57,733 nucleotides of DNA, from NCBI GenBank assembly GCA_024226335.1, contig JAAELY010000150.1, positions 1-57,733 on the forward strand, written 5' to 3'. The DNA comes from a bacterium. GTDB lineage: Bacteria > Myxococcota_A > UBA9160 > SZUA-336. This document shows, piece by piece, positions 16,495-23,899 of this stretch (position 1 is its first letter; every line of letters starts with the position of its first letter). The notes under the pieces were generated by a model that saw only the letters and a program-made list of their open reading frames with translations, made no database searches and was not told the DNA's origin. Both the position numbers and the translations under genes were made by a program.

Positions 16495-16517
16495 CTGAGT
16501 TCGAGCGAGGAACTCAG
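16495..16517. terminator. Hairpin between convergent genes
   Basis: CTGAGTTC-7-GAACTCAG, a perfect 8-bp stem with loop 16503-16509, lying between the TetR stop (16476) and overlapping the stop of the minus-strand ligase (16514). It could terminate both convergent transcripts. No T-tract follows, so rho-independent activity is uncertain. Confidence 0.45.
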
Positions 16518-18052
16518 CTATAGCGTTTGCGCAACTCGTCTTTCAGGATCTTTCCCGTCGGGTTGCGCGGCAGTTCAGCGATGAGTTCGAGTTGCTCGGG
16601 GATCTTCTGCAGCATGAGACCGCGCTCCTTCAAGAACGCGACCATCTCTGCGAAATCCAGAGGATCGCTTGCATCGCTGCAAGAGACGACGGCGCAGCAA
16701 CGCTCTCCAGTGTTGGGGTCTGGCAATCCGATCACACCCACATCGGCGATCTTTGGGTGGCTGTAGAGCAGGTCTTCGACTTCCCTGGCGCTGATGTTCT
16801 CGCCCTTGCGGATGATCACGTCCTTGAGTCGTCCCGTGATCACGACGAAGCCGTCCTCGTCCAGCTGTCCGAGGTCGCCCGTGCGGAAGAAGCCATCTTC
16901 GTCGAAGGCGGAATCGTTCAGGGCGGCATCCAGATAGCCGCGGAAGAGTTGGGGGCCGCGTACGCGTAGCTCGCCTTCGGTGTTCGGACCGGCCAGACTC
17001 GCGTCGCCGCGCACCACGCGGATCTCGACTTCGGCCGGACTGGCTCGTCCCTCTGTGTTCGCGAGTTTGTCATCGGGATCGTCCACCGAGTTCATGGCCA
17101 GGATCGGACACTCCGTCATGCCGTACCCCGATACGATGCCCACTCCGCCGAGTTCGGTTTTCAGGTCGTAGTGCAGTTGCGGCGGCTTGGGAGCTCCACC
17201 GCCGGGAAAACTGCGCACACGCGGGAAAACTCGTTCCGCGCCGGCTTCGCGTTGTGTAGCCAGGTAGGCCTGATGGAATGCGGTACCGGCCGTGGCCTGC
17301 GTGACGCCGTTTCGAGCCAGCACGCCGATACTGGTCTTTGGATCGAAGGCCTGTACGAGGATGTGCGCGCAGCCGGAAAGAAATCCCGCGAATAGCCAGC
17401 CAATCCCGCCGACGTGGGTGAACGGAAAGACCAACGCCACGCGATCATCGGGTTCGAGTTGTAACGCTTGACTCATGCCTCGCGCAGAACTCATCAGCGT
17501 CAGGTCGGTGTGTTGCGCGCCCTTGGGGTCCGCCGTGGTTCCCGAGGTGTAGAAGATCCAGCGCACCGGCGCGTCATCGGCCGAGGTGGCGAGGGGGGCA
17601 GGGGGCAGGCTCGCGGGATCGGCTTCGGGCAGAGAGTGATCCGAGATCAGGACCTCGAGACCCGAGCGCTCTTGCGCCAGCGCATGGGCCAGGCCGGGAT
17701 AGTCGAACCCGCGCCAGTGCGGCGGCACGATCAATAGCTCGGCACCGGTCTGGCGGGTGATGAAACCGACCTCGCGCTCCCGGTAGATCGGCAGGATGGG
17801 GTTCTGCACCGCACCCAGGCGGGCGAGCGCGCCGACGAGTACCAGCGATTCGATCCAGGTCGGCAGCATCCACGACACGGCCGTTCCCTCGCGCACGCCG
17901 TGCTTCAGAAGGCCGGCCGCGCAGCGTTCGGCCGCCGCTCGATAGGCGGCGAAGTCGAGGCTGCGGTCTTCCTCGTCGATTGCGAAAACGGTCTCGGGTG
18001 TCGCGGCCGCCCGGCGCTCGATCAACTGCCAGAGATTTCCGGCTTCGATCAT
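16514..18052 (-). CDS. AMP-forming acyl-CoA synthetase
   Basis: 512 residues, ANL superfamily: P-loop YTSGTTADPKG at 169-179, SGYGMTECP, RTGDLGQLDEDGFVVITGRLKDVIIRKGENIS as hinge, and NPTGKILKDEL with the catalytic lysine. The ATG at 18052 overlaps the stop of the upstream FadD3-like gene by four bases (ATGA), so the two ligases are translationally coupled; the reading frame extends further upstream but that part shadows fadD3. Coupling to fadD3 suggests activation of another steroid-derived acid. The sequence is of the cyclohexanecarboxylate/fatty-acyl ligase type rather than FadD3-like. Exact substrate unknown. Confidence 0.85.
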   Translation of the reverse strand: MIEAGNLWQLIERRAAATPETVFAIDEEDRSLDFAAYRAAAERCAAGLLKHGVREGTAVSWMLPTWIESLVLVGALARLGAVQNPILPIYREREVGFITRQTGAELLIVPPHWRGFDYPGLAHALAQERSGLEVLISDHSLPEADPASLPPAPLATSADDAPVRWIFYTSGTTADPKGAQHTDLTLMSSARGMSQALQLEPDDRVALVFPFTHVGGIGWLFAGFLSGCAHILVQAFDPKTSIGVLARNGVTQATAGTAFHQAYLATQREAGAERVFPRVRSFPGGGAPKPPQLHYDLKTELGGVGIVSGYGMTECPILAMNSVDDPDDKLANTEGRASPAEVEIRVVRGDASLAGPNTEGELRVRGPQLFRGYLDAALNDSAFDEDGFFRTGDLGQLDEDGFVVITGRLKDVIIRKGENISAREVEDLLYSHPKIADVGVIGLPDPNTGERCCAVVSCSDASDPLDFAEMVAFLKERGLMLQKIPEQLELIAELPRNPTGKILKDELRKRYS

Positions 18053-19620
18053 CGCGCCAGGAGTTTCTGCGCCTCTTCGCGCAGAACGAACTTCGTGACC
18101 TTCCCCGAGGCGTTCGTCGGCAACTCCGCCACGATCTGCACCCTCCGCGGCACTTTGTAGTTCGCCATGTTTGCGCGACACCACTCGACGATCTCGTCCG
18201 CACTCACCTGCTTTCCCGGTGCGGGGACGGCGAACGCCATGCCGACTTCACCCATGCGTTCGTCGGGAATTCCGATCACTGCGGCCTGGGCCACCAGTCC
18301 ACTGCCGAAGAGCAGGCTTTCGATCTCGGCTGGGTAGCAGTTGAAGCCACCCATGATGAACATGTCCTTGATGCGGTCCGTGATCGTCAGGTAACCGCGC
18401 TCGTTCATGATGGCGATGTCACCCGTGTGCAACCAACCGTCGGCGTCGATCGTCGTGTTCGTTTCTTCTTCTTCTTCGAAGTAGCCGCGCATCACGTTGT
18501 AACCGCGCACCAGGACTTCACCCGGCTCGCCTCGCGCCACTTCTGCGCCTTCGGGGTCGACACAGCGCACCTCGACGTCGGGGATTGCGCAACCCGAGGT
18601 CGTAGAGATCGTCTCGGCGTCGTCGTCGGGCAGGCAGATGCTCACGACGCCGCAGGTCTCAGTCAGTCCGTAGGCTGTGACCACCGTCTCAAAACCCAGT
18701 TCCTCGCGCATGCGATGCACGAGTTCGACGGGCACGGGTGCCGCTCCCGTTACGGCCAGACGCAAGCAAGAAGTGTCGTACTTCGCGAGATTGGGGTTCG
18801 CGAGCATCGACTGGTAGATGGCCGGCGGTCCGGGTAGCACACTGATCCGTTCCGGTTCGATGCGCGCCAGGACGGCATCGGCATCGAAAACCAGATGCGG
18901 AACACAGGTCGCTCCGCGCAGGATCGACGAAACCCAGCCGGCCTTGTAGCCAAAGCTGTGAAAGAACGGATTGATGACCAGGTAGCGATCGCCTTCGCGA
19001 ATGCCCACGACGCGGCTCCACACGTCGAAGGTGCGCAGCGTCTGAGCGTGAGTCGTCATCACGCCCTTGGGTTTTCCCGTCGTACCCGAAGTGAAAAGGA
19101 TGTCGGACAGATCGTCGCCGGACACACCGAGCGCTCGTTCGCGTGCCCGCTCCAGCGAAACCTCGGAACCCCCGGCCAGGAAGTCGCTCCAGGCCGTGCC
19201 TCCCGATGCCGCGCCCCGCAGGACGATGGTGCCTTCGAGGTGCGGAAGTGTTTCGGACTTCAGAAGATCGAGGTAGTTCGTATCGAGGAAGTCACTGACC
19301 GTGCAGAGCAGGCGGGCGCGGCTCTTGCGCAGGATGTACCCGGCTTCCGCTCCTTTGAAGCGAGTGCTCAAGGGCACGAGCACACCGCCGGCCATCTGCA
19401 AACCGACCGCTGCGATGATCCACCCGTGGATATTGGGCGCCCAGATCGCGACGCGATCGCCCGACTCGATGCCGCGGGCGATGAAACTGCGCGCGGCGGC
19501 AAGCGACGCGTCAGCCAGGGCGTTGAAGCTGAGCTCGACTTCGCCGTCTTCGATTGCGGAAGCCGAAGCGAATCGCTCCGCCGCTCCGAGGATCAACGCC
19601 GGAATACTCTGTTCTTGCAT
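18049..19620 (-). CDS. fadD3: FadD3-like HIP:CoA ligase
   Basis: 523 residues of the ANL family, with P-loop ILFTSGTTGKPKG at 174-186, INPFFHSFGYKAG, SVLPGPPAIYQSML, TAYGLTETCGV, DADGWLHTGDI and ITDRIKDMFIMGGFNCYPAEIE. Several of these blocks match M. tuberculosis FadD3 (Rv3561) almost word for word from memory. FadD3 converts HIP, the C/D-ring propionate left after steroid ring A/B degradation, to HIP-CoA. The ATG at 19620 lies directly against the operator-like repeat at 19621-19639, and the gene is divergent from fadE30, the same arrangement as in mycobacteria. A related acyl-CoA ligase is possible, but context makes FadD3 strongly preferred. Confidence 0.85.
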   Translation of the reverse strand: MQEQSIPALILGAAERFASASAIEDGEVELSFNALADASLAAARSFIARGIESGDRVAIWAPNIHGWIIAAVGLQMAGGVLVPLSTRFKGAEAGYILRKSRARLLCTVSDFLDTNYLDLLKSETLPHLEGTIVLRGAASGGTAWSDFLAGGSEVSLERARERALGVSGDDLSDILFTSGTTGKPKGVMTTHAQTLRTFDVWSRVVGIREGDRYLVINPFFHSFGYKAGWVSSILRGATCVPHLVFDADAVLARIEPERISVLPGPPAIYQSMLANPNLAKYDTSCLRLAVTGAAPVPVELVHRMREELGFETVVTAYGLTETCGVVSICLPDDDAETISTTSGCAIPDVEVRCVDPEGAEVARGEPGEVLVRGYNVMRGYFEEEEETNTTIDADGWLHTGDIAIMNERGYLTITDRIKDMFIMGGFNCYPAEIESLLFGSGLVAQAAVIGIPDERMGEVGMAFAVPAPGKQVSADEIVEWCRANMANYKVPRRVQIVAELPTNASGKVTKFVLREEAQKLLAR

Positions 19621-19639
19621 ACGGGCCGTATCGTATCGT
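19621..19639. promoter_or_regulatory. Operator-like site between fadD3 and fadE30
   Basis: Left arm ACGGGCC (degenerate, 4 of 7 bases), spacer GTATC, right arm GTATCGT (perfect). Including the following AATG, 19 of 23 bases equal the perfect repeat region at 15805-15827. GTATCGT also occurs overlapped at 19628-19634. It abuts the fadD3 start codon and lies 46 bases before the fadE30 start, so a bound repressor could control both divergent genes. Confidence 0.55.
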
Positions 19640-19685
19640 AATGTAGCAAGCGTTTCCAAACGAGAATGAACGCCGAAAGGACCCC

Positions 19686-20879
19686 GTGGACATCCGCTTC
19701 TCCGCAGAAGATGAGGCGTTCCGCAAAGAGATCGCCGCCTGGCTGGCCGAACAGCTCAGCGGCGAGTTTGCATCGGTGCGCGGCCGGGGTGGTCCGGGCG
19801 ATGAGCACGCGATGCTGGACGAGCGCCGCGCCTGGGAGAGGCGTCTCGGTGAAGCGGGTTGGACCTGCGTCGGCTGGCCGCAGGAGTACGGCACCCGCGG
19901 TCTGAGTTTGAACCAGCAGGTGATCTACTACGAGGAGTACGCGCGCGCCGGTGGGCCGGGGCGCGTGGGATACATAGGCGAAGGCCTGCTAGGCCCGACC
20001 CTGATCGCCTTCGGAAGCGACGAATTGAAGCGGCGTTTCCTGCCGGGCATCGTGAAGGGCGAGCAGATCTGGTGTCAGGGCTACTCCGAGCCGAATGCCG
20101 GTTCCGATATGGCCAATGTGCAGACGCGCGCCTACCTGGATACCGGCACGGATGGCGATGAATGGCGGATCAACGGTCAGAAAGTCTGGACGAGTTGGGC
20201 GGCCTGGGCCGACTGGTGTTTCGTGTTATGCCGGACCGATCCAGATGCGAAGCCCAAGCAGGCGGGGATCTCCTATCTCCTGGTGCCGATGAAACAGGAC
20301 GGTGTCGAAATCCGTCAGATCGTCCAGTTGACCGGCGACTCGGAGTTCAGTGAGGTCTTCTACAGCGATGCCCGAACGGCGGCCGACAACATAGTCGGCG
20401 AGGTCAACGGCGGTTGGAAGGTGGCCAATGGTACGCTCGCATTCGAGCGCGGTGCGGCCACTCTGGGTCAGCAGATGGCCTTTGCAAACGAACTGCAAGA
20501 GATCATCGCGTGCGCAAAGCGCACCGGCGCTGCAGACGATCCGATCATGCGACAGCGCATCGCGGACGCCTGGATCGGACTGCGCATCCAGCGATTCCAC
20601 GCTCTGCGCACGCTTTCCGGCGCGGAAAACGCGCAACTCGGTCCCGAGGGGATGATTACCAAGATCTTCTGGGCGACCTGGCATCGCAATCTGGGAAAAC
20701 TGGCGATGGACGTTCTGGGCGCGGAGTCCGAGATCACCGAAGGTGCTCCCTATCAGTTGACGCCGCTTCAGCGCATGTACCTGTTCACGCGCTCCGACAC
20801 GCTCTACGCCGGAACCAATCAGATTCAGAGAAACATCATCAGCGAGCGGGTGCTGGGCCTGCCGCGCGAACCCCACTAA
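19686..20879 (+). CDS. fadE30: FadE30-like acyl-CoA dehydrogenase (HIP-CoA side chain)
   Basis: 397 residues from GTG 19686. Acyl-CoA dehydrogenase fold: WCQGYSEPNAGSDMANVQTRA and VWTSWAAWADWCFVLCRTD (FAD/substrate region), ERGAATLGQQMAFANEL, and C-terminal YLFTRSDTLYAGTNQIQRNIISERVLGLPRE. The blocks GGPG-x-EH, LLGPTLIAFG, WCQGYSEP and LSYLLVP-like match mycobacterial FadE30 (Rv3560c). FadE30 dehydrogenates HIP-CoA (or its 5-hydroxy form), the first beta-oxidation step on the propionyl side chain. It is followed at 20 bases by IpdF, again as in mycobacteria, and preceded by the operator-like repeat. Confidence 0.87.
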   Translation: MDIRFSAEDEAFRKEIAAWLAEQLSGEFASVRGRGGPGDEHAMLDERRAWERRLGEAGWTCVGWPQEYGTRGLSLNQQVIYYEEYARAGGPGRVGYIGEGLLGPTLIAFGSDELKRRFLPGIVKGEQIWCQGYSEPNAGSDMANVQTRAYLDTGTDGDEWRINGQKVWTSWAAWADWCFVLCRTDPDAKPKQAGISYLLVPMKQDGVEIRQIVQLTGDSEFSEVFYSDARTAADNIVGEVNGGWKVANGTLAFERGAATLGQQMAFANELQEIIACAKRTGAADDPIMRQRIADAWIGLRIQRFHALRTLSGAENAQLGPEGMITKIFWATWHRNLGKLAMDVLGAESEITEGAPYQLTPLQRMYLFTRSDTLYAGTNQIQRNIISERVLGLPREPH

Positions 20880-20899
20880 TCCGAGTCAGGTCGATTTTC

Positions 20900-21682
20900 A
20901 TGAGCAAGTCCGTTCCGCCCTATGTCGCTGGTCATCAGCTTCTCGAGGGAAAGACTGTATTGATCACCGCCGCTGCGGGTACCGGAATCGGTTTCGCAAC
21001 GGCAAAGCGCTGCATCGAAGAGGGTGCACGCGTGATGATCAGTGATCTCCACGAGCGCCGCCTCGCCGAGGCCGCGGACAGCCTCGCGAAGATCGCAACC
21101 GAGGCCCCTGCGACCTGTCTGTGCAATGTGACCGTTCAGGAAGAGGTACAGGGACTGATCGAGTCCGCGATTGCCAAACTCGGCCGGATCGACGTGTTGA
21201 TGAACAACGCCGGACTCGGCGGCATGGCCGATGTGGTCGATATGACCGATGAGCAATGGGACGGCGTGCTCGACGTGACGCTGAACAGCACCTTCCGGAT
21301 GACCCGCGCCGTACTGCCGCATATGATCGAACGCGGATCCGGCTGCATCGTCAACAACGCATCGGTGCTGGGCTGGCGGGCTCAGAAAGGGCAGGCGCAC
21401 TACGCCGCTGCGAAGGCGGGCGTGATGGCGCTGACGCGCTGCGCGGCACTCGAAGTCGCGGACCACGGCGTGCGCATCAACGCGGTGTCTCCCAGTCTCG
21501 CGACGCATCCGTACCTGAACAAGGTGACCCCACAGTCCCTGCTCGACGAACTCGAAGCGCGCGAAGCTTTCGGTCGCGGTGCGGAACCCTGGGAAGTCGC
21601 GAACGTGATGGTCTTCCTGGCGAGCGACTACTCGAGCTATATGACCGGTGAGGTCGTCTCCGTCAGCAGTCAGCGAGCCTGA
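20900..21682 (+). CDS. ipdF: IpdF-like short-chain dehydrogenase
   Basis: 260 residues. SDR features: ITAAAGTGIGFATAKR (cofactor turn, the unusual T-A-A-A-G-T-G-I-G form shared with IpdF), NNAGLGG, Ser in NNASVLGWRAQ, Tyr-x-x-x-Lys in HYAAAKAG, and C-terminal EPWEVANVMVFLASDYSSYMTGEVVSVSSQ. IpdF (Rv3559c) interconverts the ring hydroxyl and ketone of HIP-CoA-derived intermediates. It sits 20 bases after fadE30 and is probably co-transcribed. Six bases downstream a convergent operon ends. Assignment rests on several distinctive blocks plus gene order. Confidence 0.85.
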   Translation: MSKSVPPYVAGHQLLEGKTVLITAAAGTGIGFATAKRCIEEGARVMISDLHERRLAEAADSLAKIATEAPATCLCNVTVQEEVQGLIESAIAKLGRIDVLMNNAGLGGMADVVDMTDEQWDGVLDVTLNSTFRMTRAVLPHMIERGSGCIVNNASVLGWRAQKGQAHYAAAKAGVMALTRCAALEVADHGVRINAVSPSLATHPYLNKVTPQSLLDELEAREAFGRGAEPWEVANVMVFLASDYSSYMTGEVVSVSSQRA

Positions 21683-21688
21683 AGCCGC

Positions 21689-23899
21689 TCAACTCCCCGC
21701 CTGATCCACGAAGATCGGAGACGACCAGGCGCGCTCGCGGACCGATGAGGGACAACCTCCCGCATCGACGTCTTCGGTCGTACAGAGGTCGACCGAGATC
21801 GCCTGGCCCTGTGCGTCGAACTCGGTGGAGAGCGGCGCGCCACTCAGCGCCATTGAGGGTTCCTCGAGAGCGCGCACATAGTAGAGCGCGTCGCGTCCGG
21901 ACGATGTGAACTCGGAATCTTCGAACTGGAAGACACAGCCGTCTTCTCCGGACGGGCACTCGAAGCGCCGCCAGGGATCTTCGATCAGGGGCGCCGGGTC
22001 CTCTCCTTCATCGAGTTGGGGTCGGATGCGCACGACTTCGATCGCCTCGATGCGCCGCCGTCGATCGCCCGGGTGGTAGCACTCGTCGCGACACAGACGC
22101 GTGAGTCGTTCACTGCTGAGAGCATTGCGACTCGTTTCCGGACATCCGGGTTTCTGTTCGAACGAACCGACTGCGCGCACCTCAAAACGAGGGTTCTCGC
22201 GCATGCGATGCTCCGATCCCATCGGGGACGGGCCGTGTTCGGAATTTTGCAGATCGAACCAGAGCAGGATGCGCGGACCACTCGTGCCGTAGACCTCGCG
22301 TCTCTGCAGGGCGTCCCAGATAGCCTCGCGACTGCCGTCGGGGGCGTGTACGGCGGCGAGTCCGCTGGGGAAGAGGAAGCTCAGTACTCTCATATCGCTC
22401 CCGCGTATGCCGATCGCCTCTCGCCTGGGTGGCTCTGGCTGACGCGGGTCTTCCATTTTGCTTTTGGCCAGAAGCGAGAGCTGATTGAACGGAAATCCGG
22501 GCGAGCCGCGCTGATCGCTGATCATCGAAGGTTCGAGCTGCTTGTAGCTGGCGCCCGGCCGACCCGAATGAGCATCGCTCGAGCCTATGAATCCGTAGCG
22601 GAAACGCCGCTCGCCGCCGTCGTTCTGTGTAAGCGACATGGCGTACTGAATGCTCTCTTTCGGTCGGTAGGAAAACGAAGGCTTGAAGCAGTCGCGGCAC
22701 TGGCCGCAGTCGAGCCAGTCCTCCGGAGAGCTGTCGGGAAAGATATTGTGGGGCCGTGTGTAGACCTGTGCGGCGTAGTCCCGGGCCTGTTGTACGCGTC
22801 GCTCGCACTCATCTTCTGCCAGGTCCCCGCAGCGCTCGCGCATGATCTCACCGGCCTGCCAGCAACACGGCAGGTAGTTCGCGCTCGGCTCCGGGCACAC
22901 GTGCTGACCCTCGGAATCGATCTCGAACTCGTTCCAGGTGCGAAACTGCTCGGAGTTTCCGTGTCCGGACATCACTTCGATCAGTTTCATGTAGTCGGCG
23001 TCGAAGTTTTTTGCCCAGAGATGTTTGTCGATGGTTGTGGTCGCGGGTGTGTAGGTTCCCCAGGCGGTTCCGTGCGGAATCGATAGCGCCGGAAATCCCC
23101 ATTGGTCGAGTTTCTCGTGTAACTCCGCCGGTGTCGGGGCGATCTCGTGACAGGTTTCGGGAAGTTCGCGCGTGTCGATTCCCTCGGGGCAGATCGTCTG
23201 CTCGCTCACCCGTGTCAGATAGTCCACGTAGTCCGTGTGCGCCTGCCACGCATGAGGGCCGAGCCAGCGCGCGCCCGAGATCATGTCGCGCATCGACAAT
23301 AGAAGGGGAGACTTGTCACCCGAGGAGATCGGCCGCGCCGGTAGTTCATCATCGGCATCTCCCGGGTAGATCACGCAGCGATGTCCGTAGTGTTGCTCCG
23401 GTGTCAGGCCCGCCTGACTCCACTCGAAGCCCATGAATGCAACCAGGTCCGGGTTCGCCGGGTCTCCCGCGCGAATATTGCACTCGCGAACGCTCTGCTT
23501 TGATGTCTGCCAGTGCTCTGGAAGCAGCGACTCCGCATGATCCGTCAGCGCGTAGAAATCCAGATTGGCGCAGTGACGTGCGAAGTCGCAGGCATCATTC
23601 GGAGGATGTGCGCCTTCGCCACCGATGAGTGGCAGCGAGAAAAGGAATCCGTCCCAGGAGTACGAGCTGTGTACGTGCAGATCGCCAAACAAAATGCGCT
23701 TGGCACTCGTCCCGGCCGGGGCGGTGTCGCTGCGGTCCAATAGCTGCTTGTGCGCTTTGGCTTGTGCATCTTTCTGGGCGGCCAGCGCGGCGTCGCTGCG
23801 GCGGTCGCCTTCGATCGCATCGTCCCAATGTGGGTCGGCGCCGCAGCCGACCAGCAGAGCCACACCGAGCCAAACCGATATCCAGAAGTGGAGTTTCAT
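21689..23899 (-). CDS. DUF3604 lipoprotein (PHP-like)
   Basis: 736 residues. Signal peptide with lipobox L-V-G-C (Cys19), so an outer- or inner-membrane-anchored lipoprotein. The DUF3604 domain begins around residue 65 with ILFGDLHVHSSYSWDGFLF, a PHP-type metal-binding HxH motif. Further likely metal ligands are in FYALTDHAESL, FMGFEWSQ, PHNIF and YGFIGSSDAHSGRPG. The family is predicted to be a metal-dependent hydrolase of unknown substrate. The start overlaps the stop of the downstream-numbered CoA-transferase gene by four bases, so it belongs to the 27772-21689 operon with a tandem CoA-transferase and a thiolase-like enzyme, an unexpected partner set. Confidence 0.85.
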   Translation of the reverse strand: MKLHFWISVWLGVALLVGCGADPHWDDAIEGDRRSDAALAAQKDAQAKAHKQLLDRSDTAPAGTSAKRILFGDLHVHSSYSWDGFLFSLPLIGGEGAHPPNDACDFARHCANLDFYALTDHAESLLPEHWQTSKQSVRECNIRAGDPANPDLVAFMGFEWSQAGLTPEQHYGHRCVIYPGDADDELPARPISSGDKSPLLLSMRDMISGARWLGPHAWQAHTDYVDYLTRVSEQTICPEGIDTRELPETCHEIAPTPAELHEKLDQWGFPALSIPHGTAWGTYTPATTTIDKHLWAKNFDADYMKLIEVMSGHGNSEQFRTWNEFEIDSEGQHVCPEPSANYLPCCWQAGEIMRERCGDLAEDECERRVQQARDYAAQVYTRPHNIFPDSSPEDWLDCGQCRDCFKPSFSYRPKESIQYAMSLTQNDGGERRFRYGFIGSSDAHSGRPGASYKQLEPSMISDQRGSPGFPFNQLSLLAKSKMEDPRQPEPPRREAIGIRGSDMRVLSFLFPSGLAAVHAPDGSREAIWDALQRREVYGTSGPRILLWFDLQNSEHGPSPMGSEHRMRENPRFEVRAVGSFEQKPGCPETSRNALSSERLTRLCRDECYHPGDRRRRIEAIEVVRIRPQLDEGEDPAPLIEDPWRRFECPSGEDGCVFQFEDSEFTSSGRDALYYVRALEEPSMALSGAPLSTEFDAQGQAISVDLCTTEDVDAGGCPSSVRERAWSSPIFVDQAGS

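Noticed and set aside
22016-23086. Long open frame opposite the DUF3604 gene
   Set aside because: Composition has no recognisable domain, and the opposite strand carries a continuous DUF3604 protein with signal peptide and metal motifs; high-GC shadow frame.
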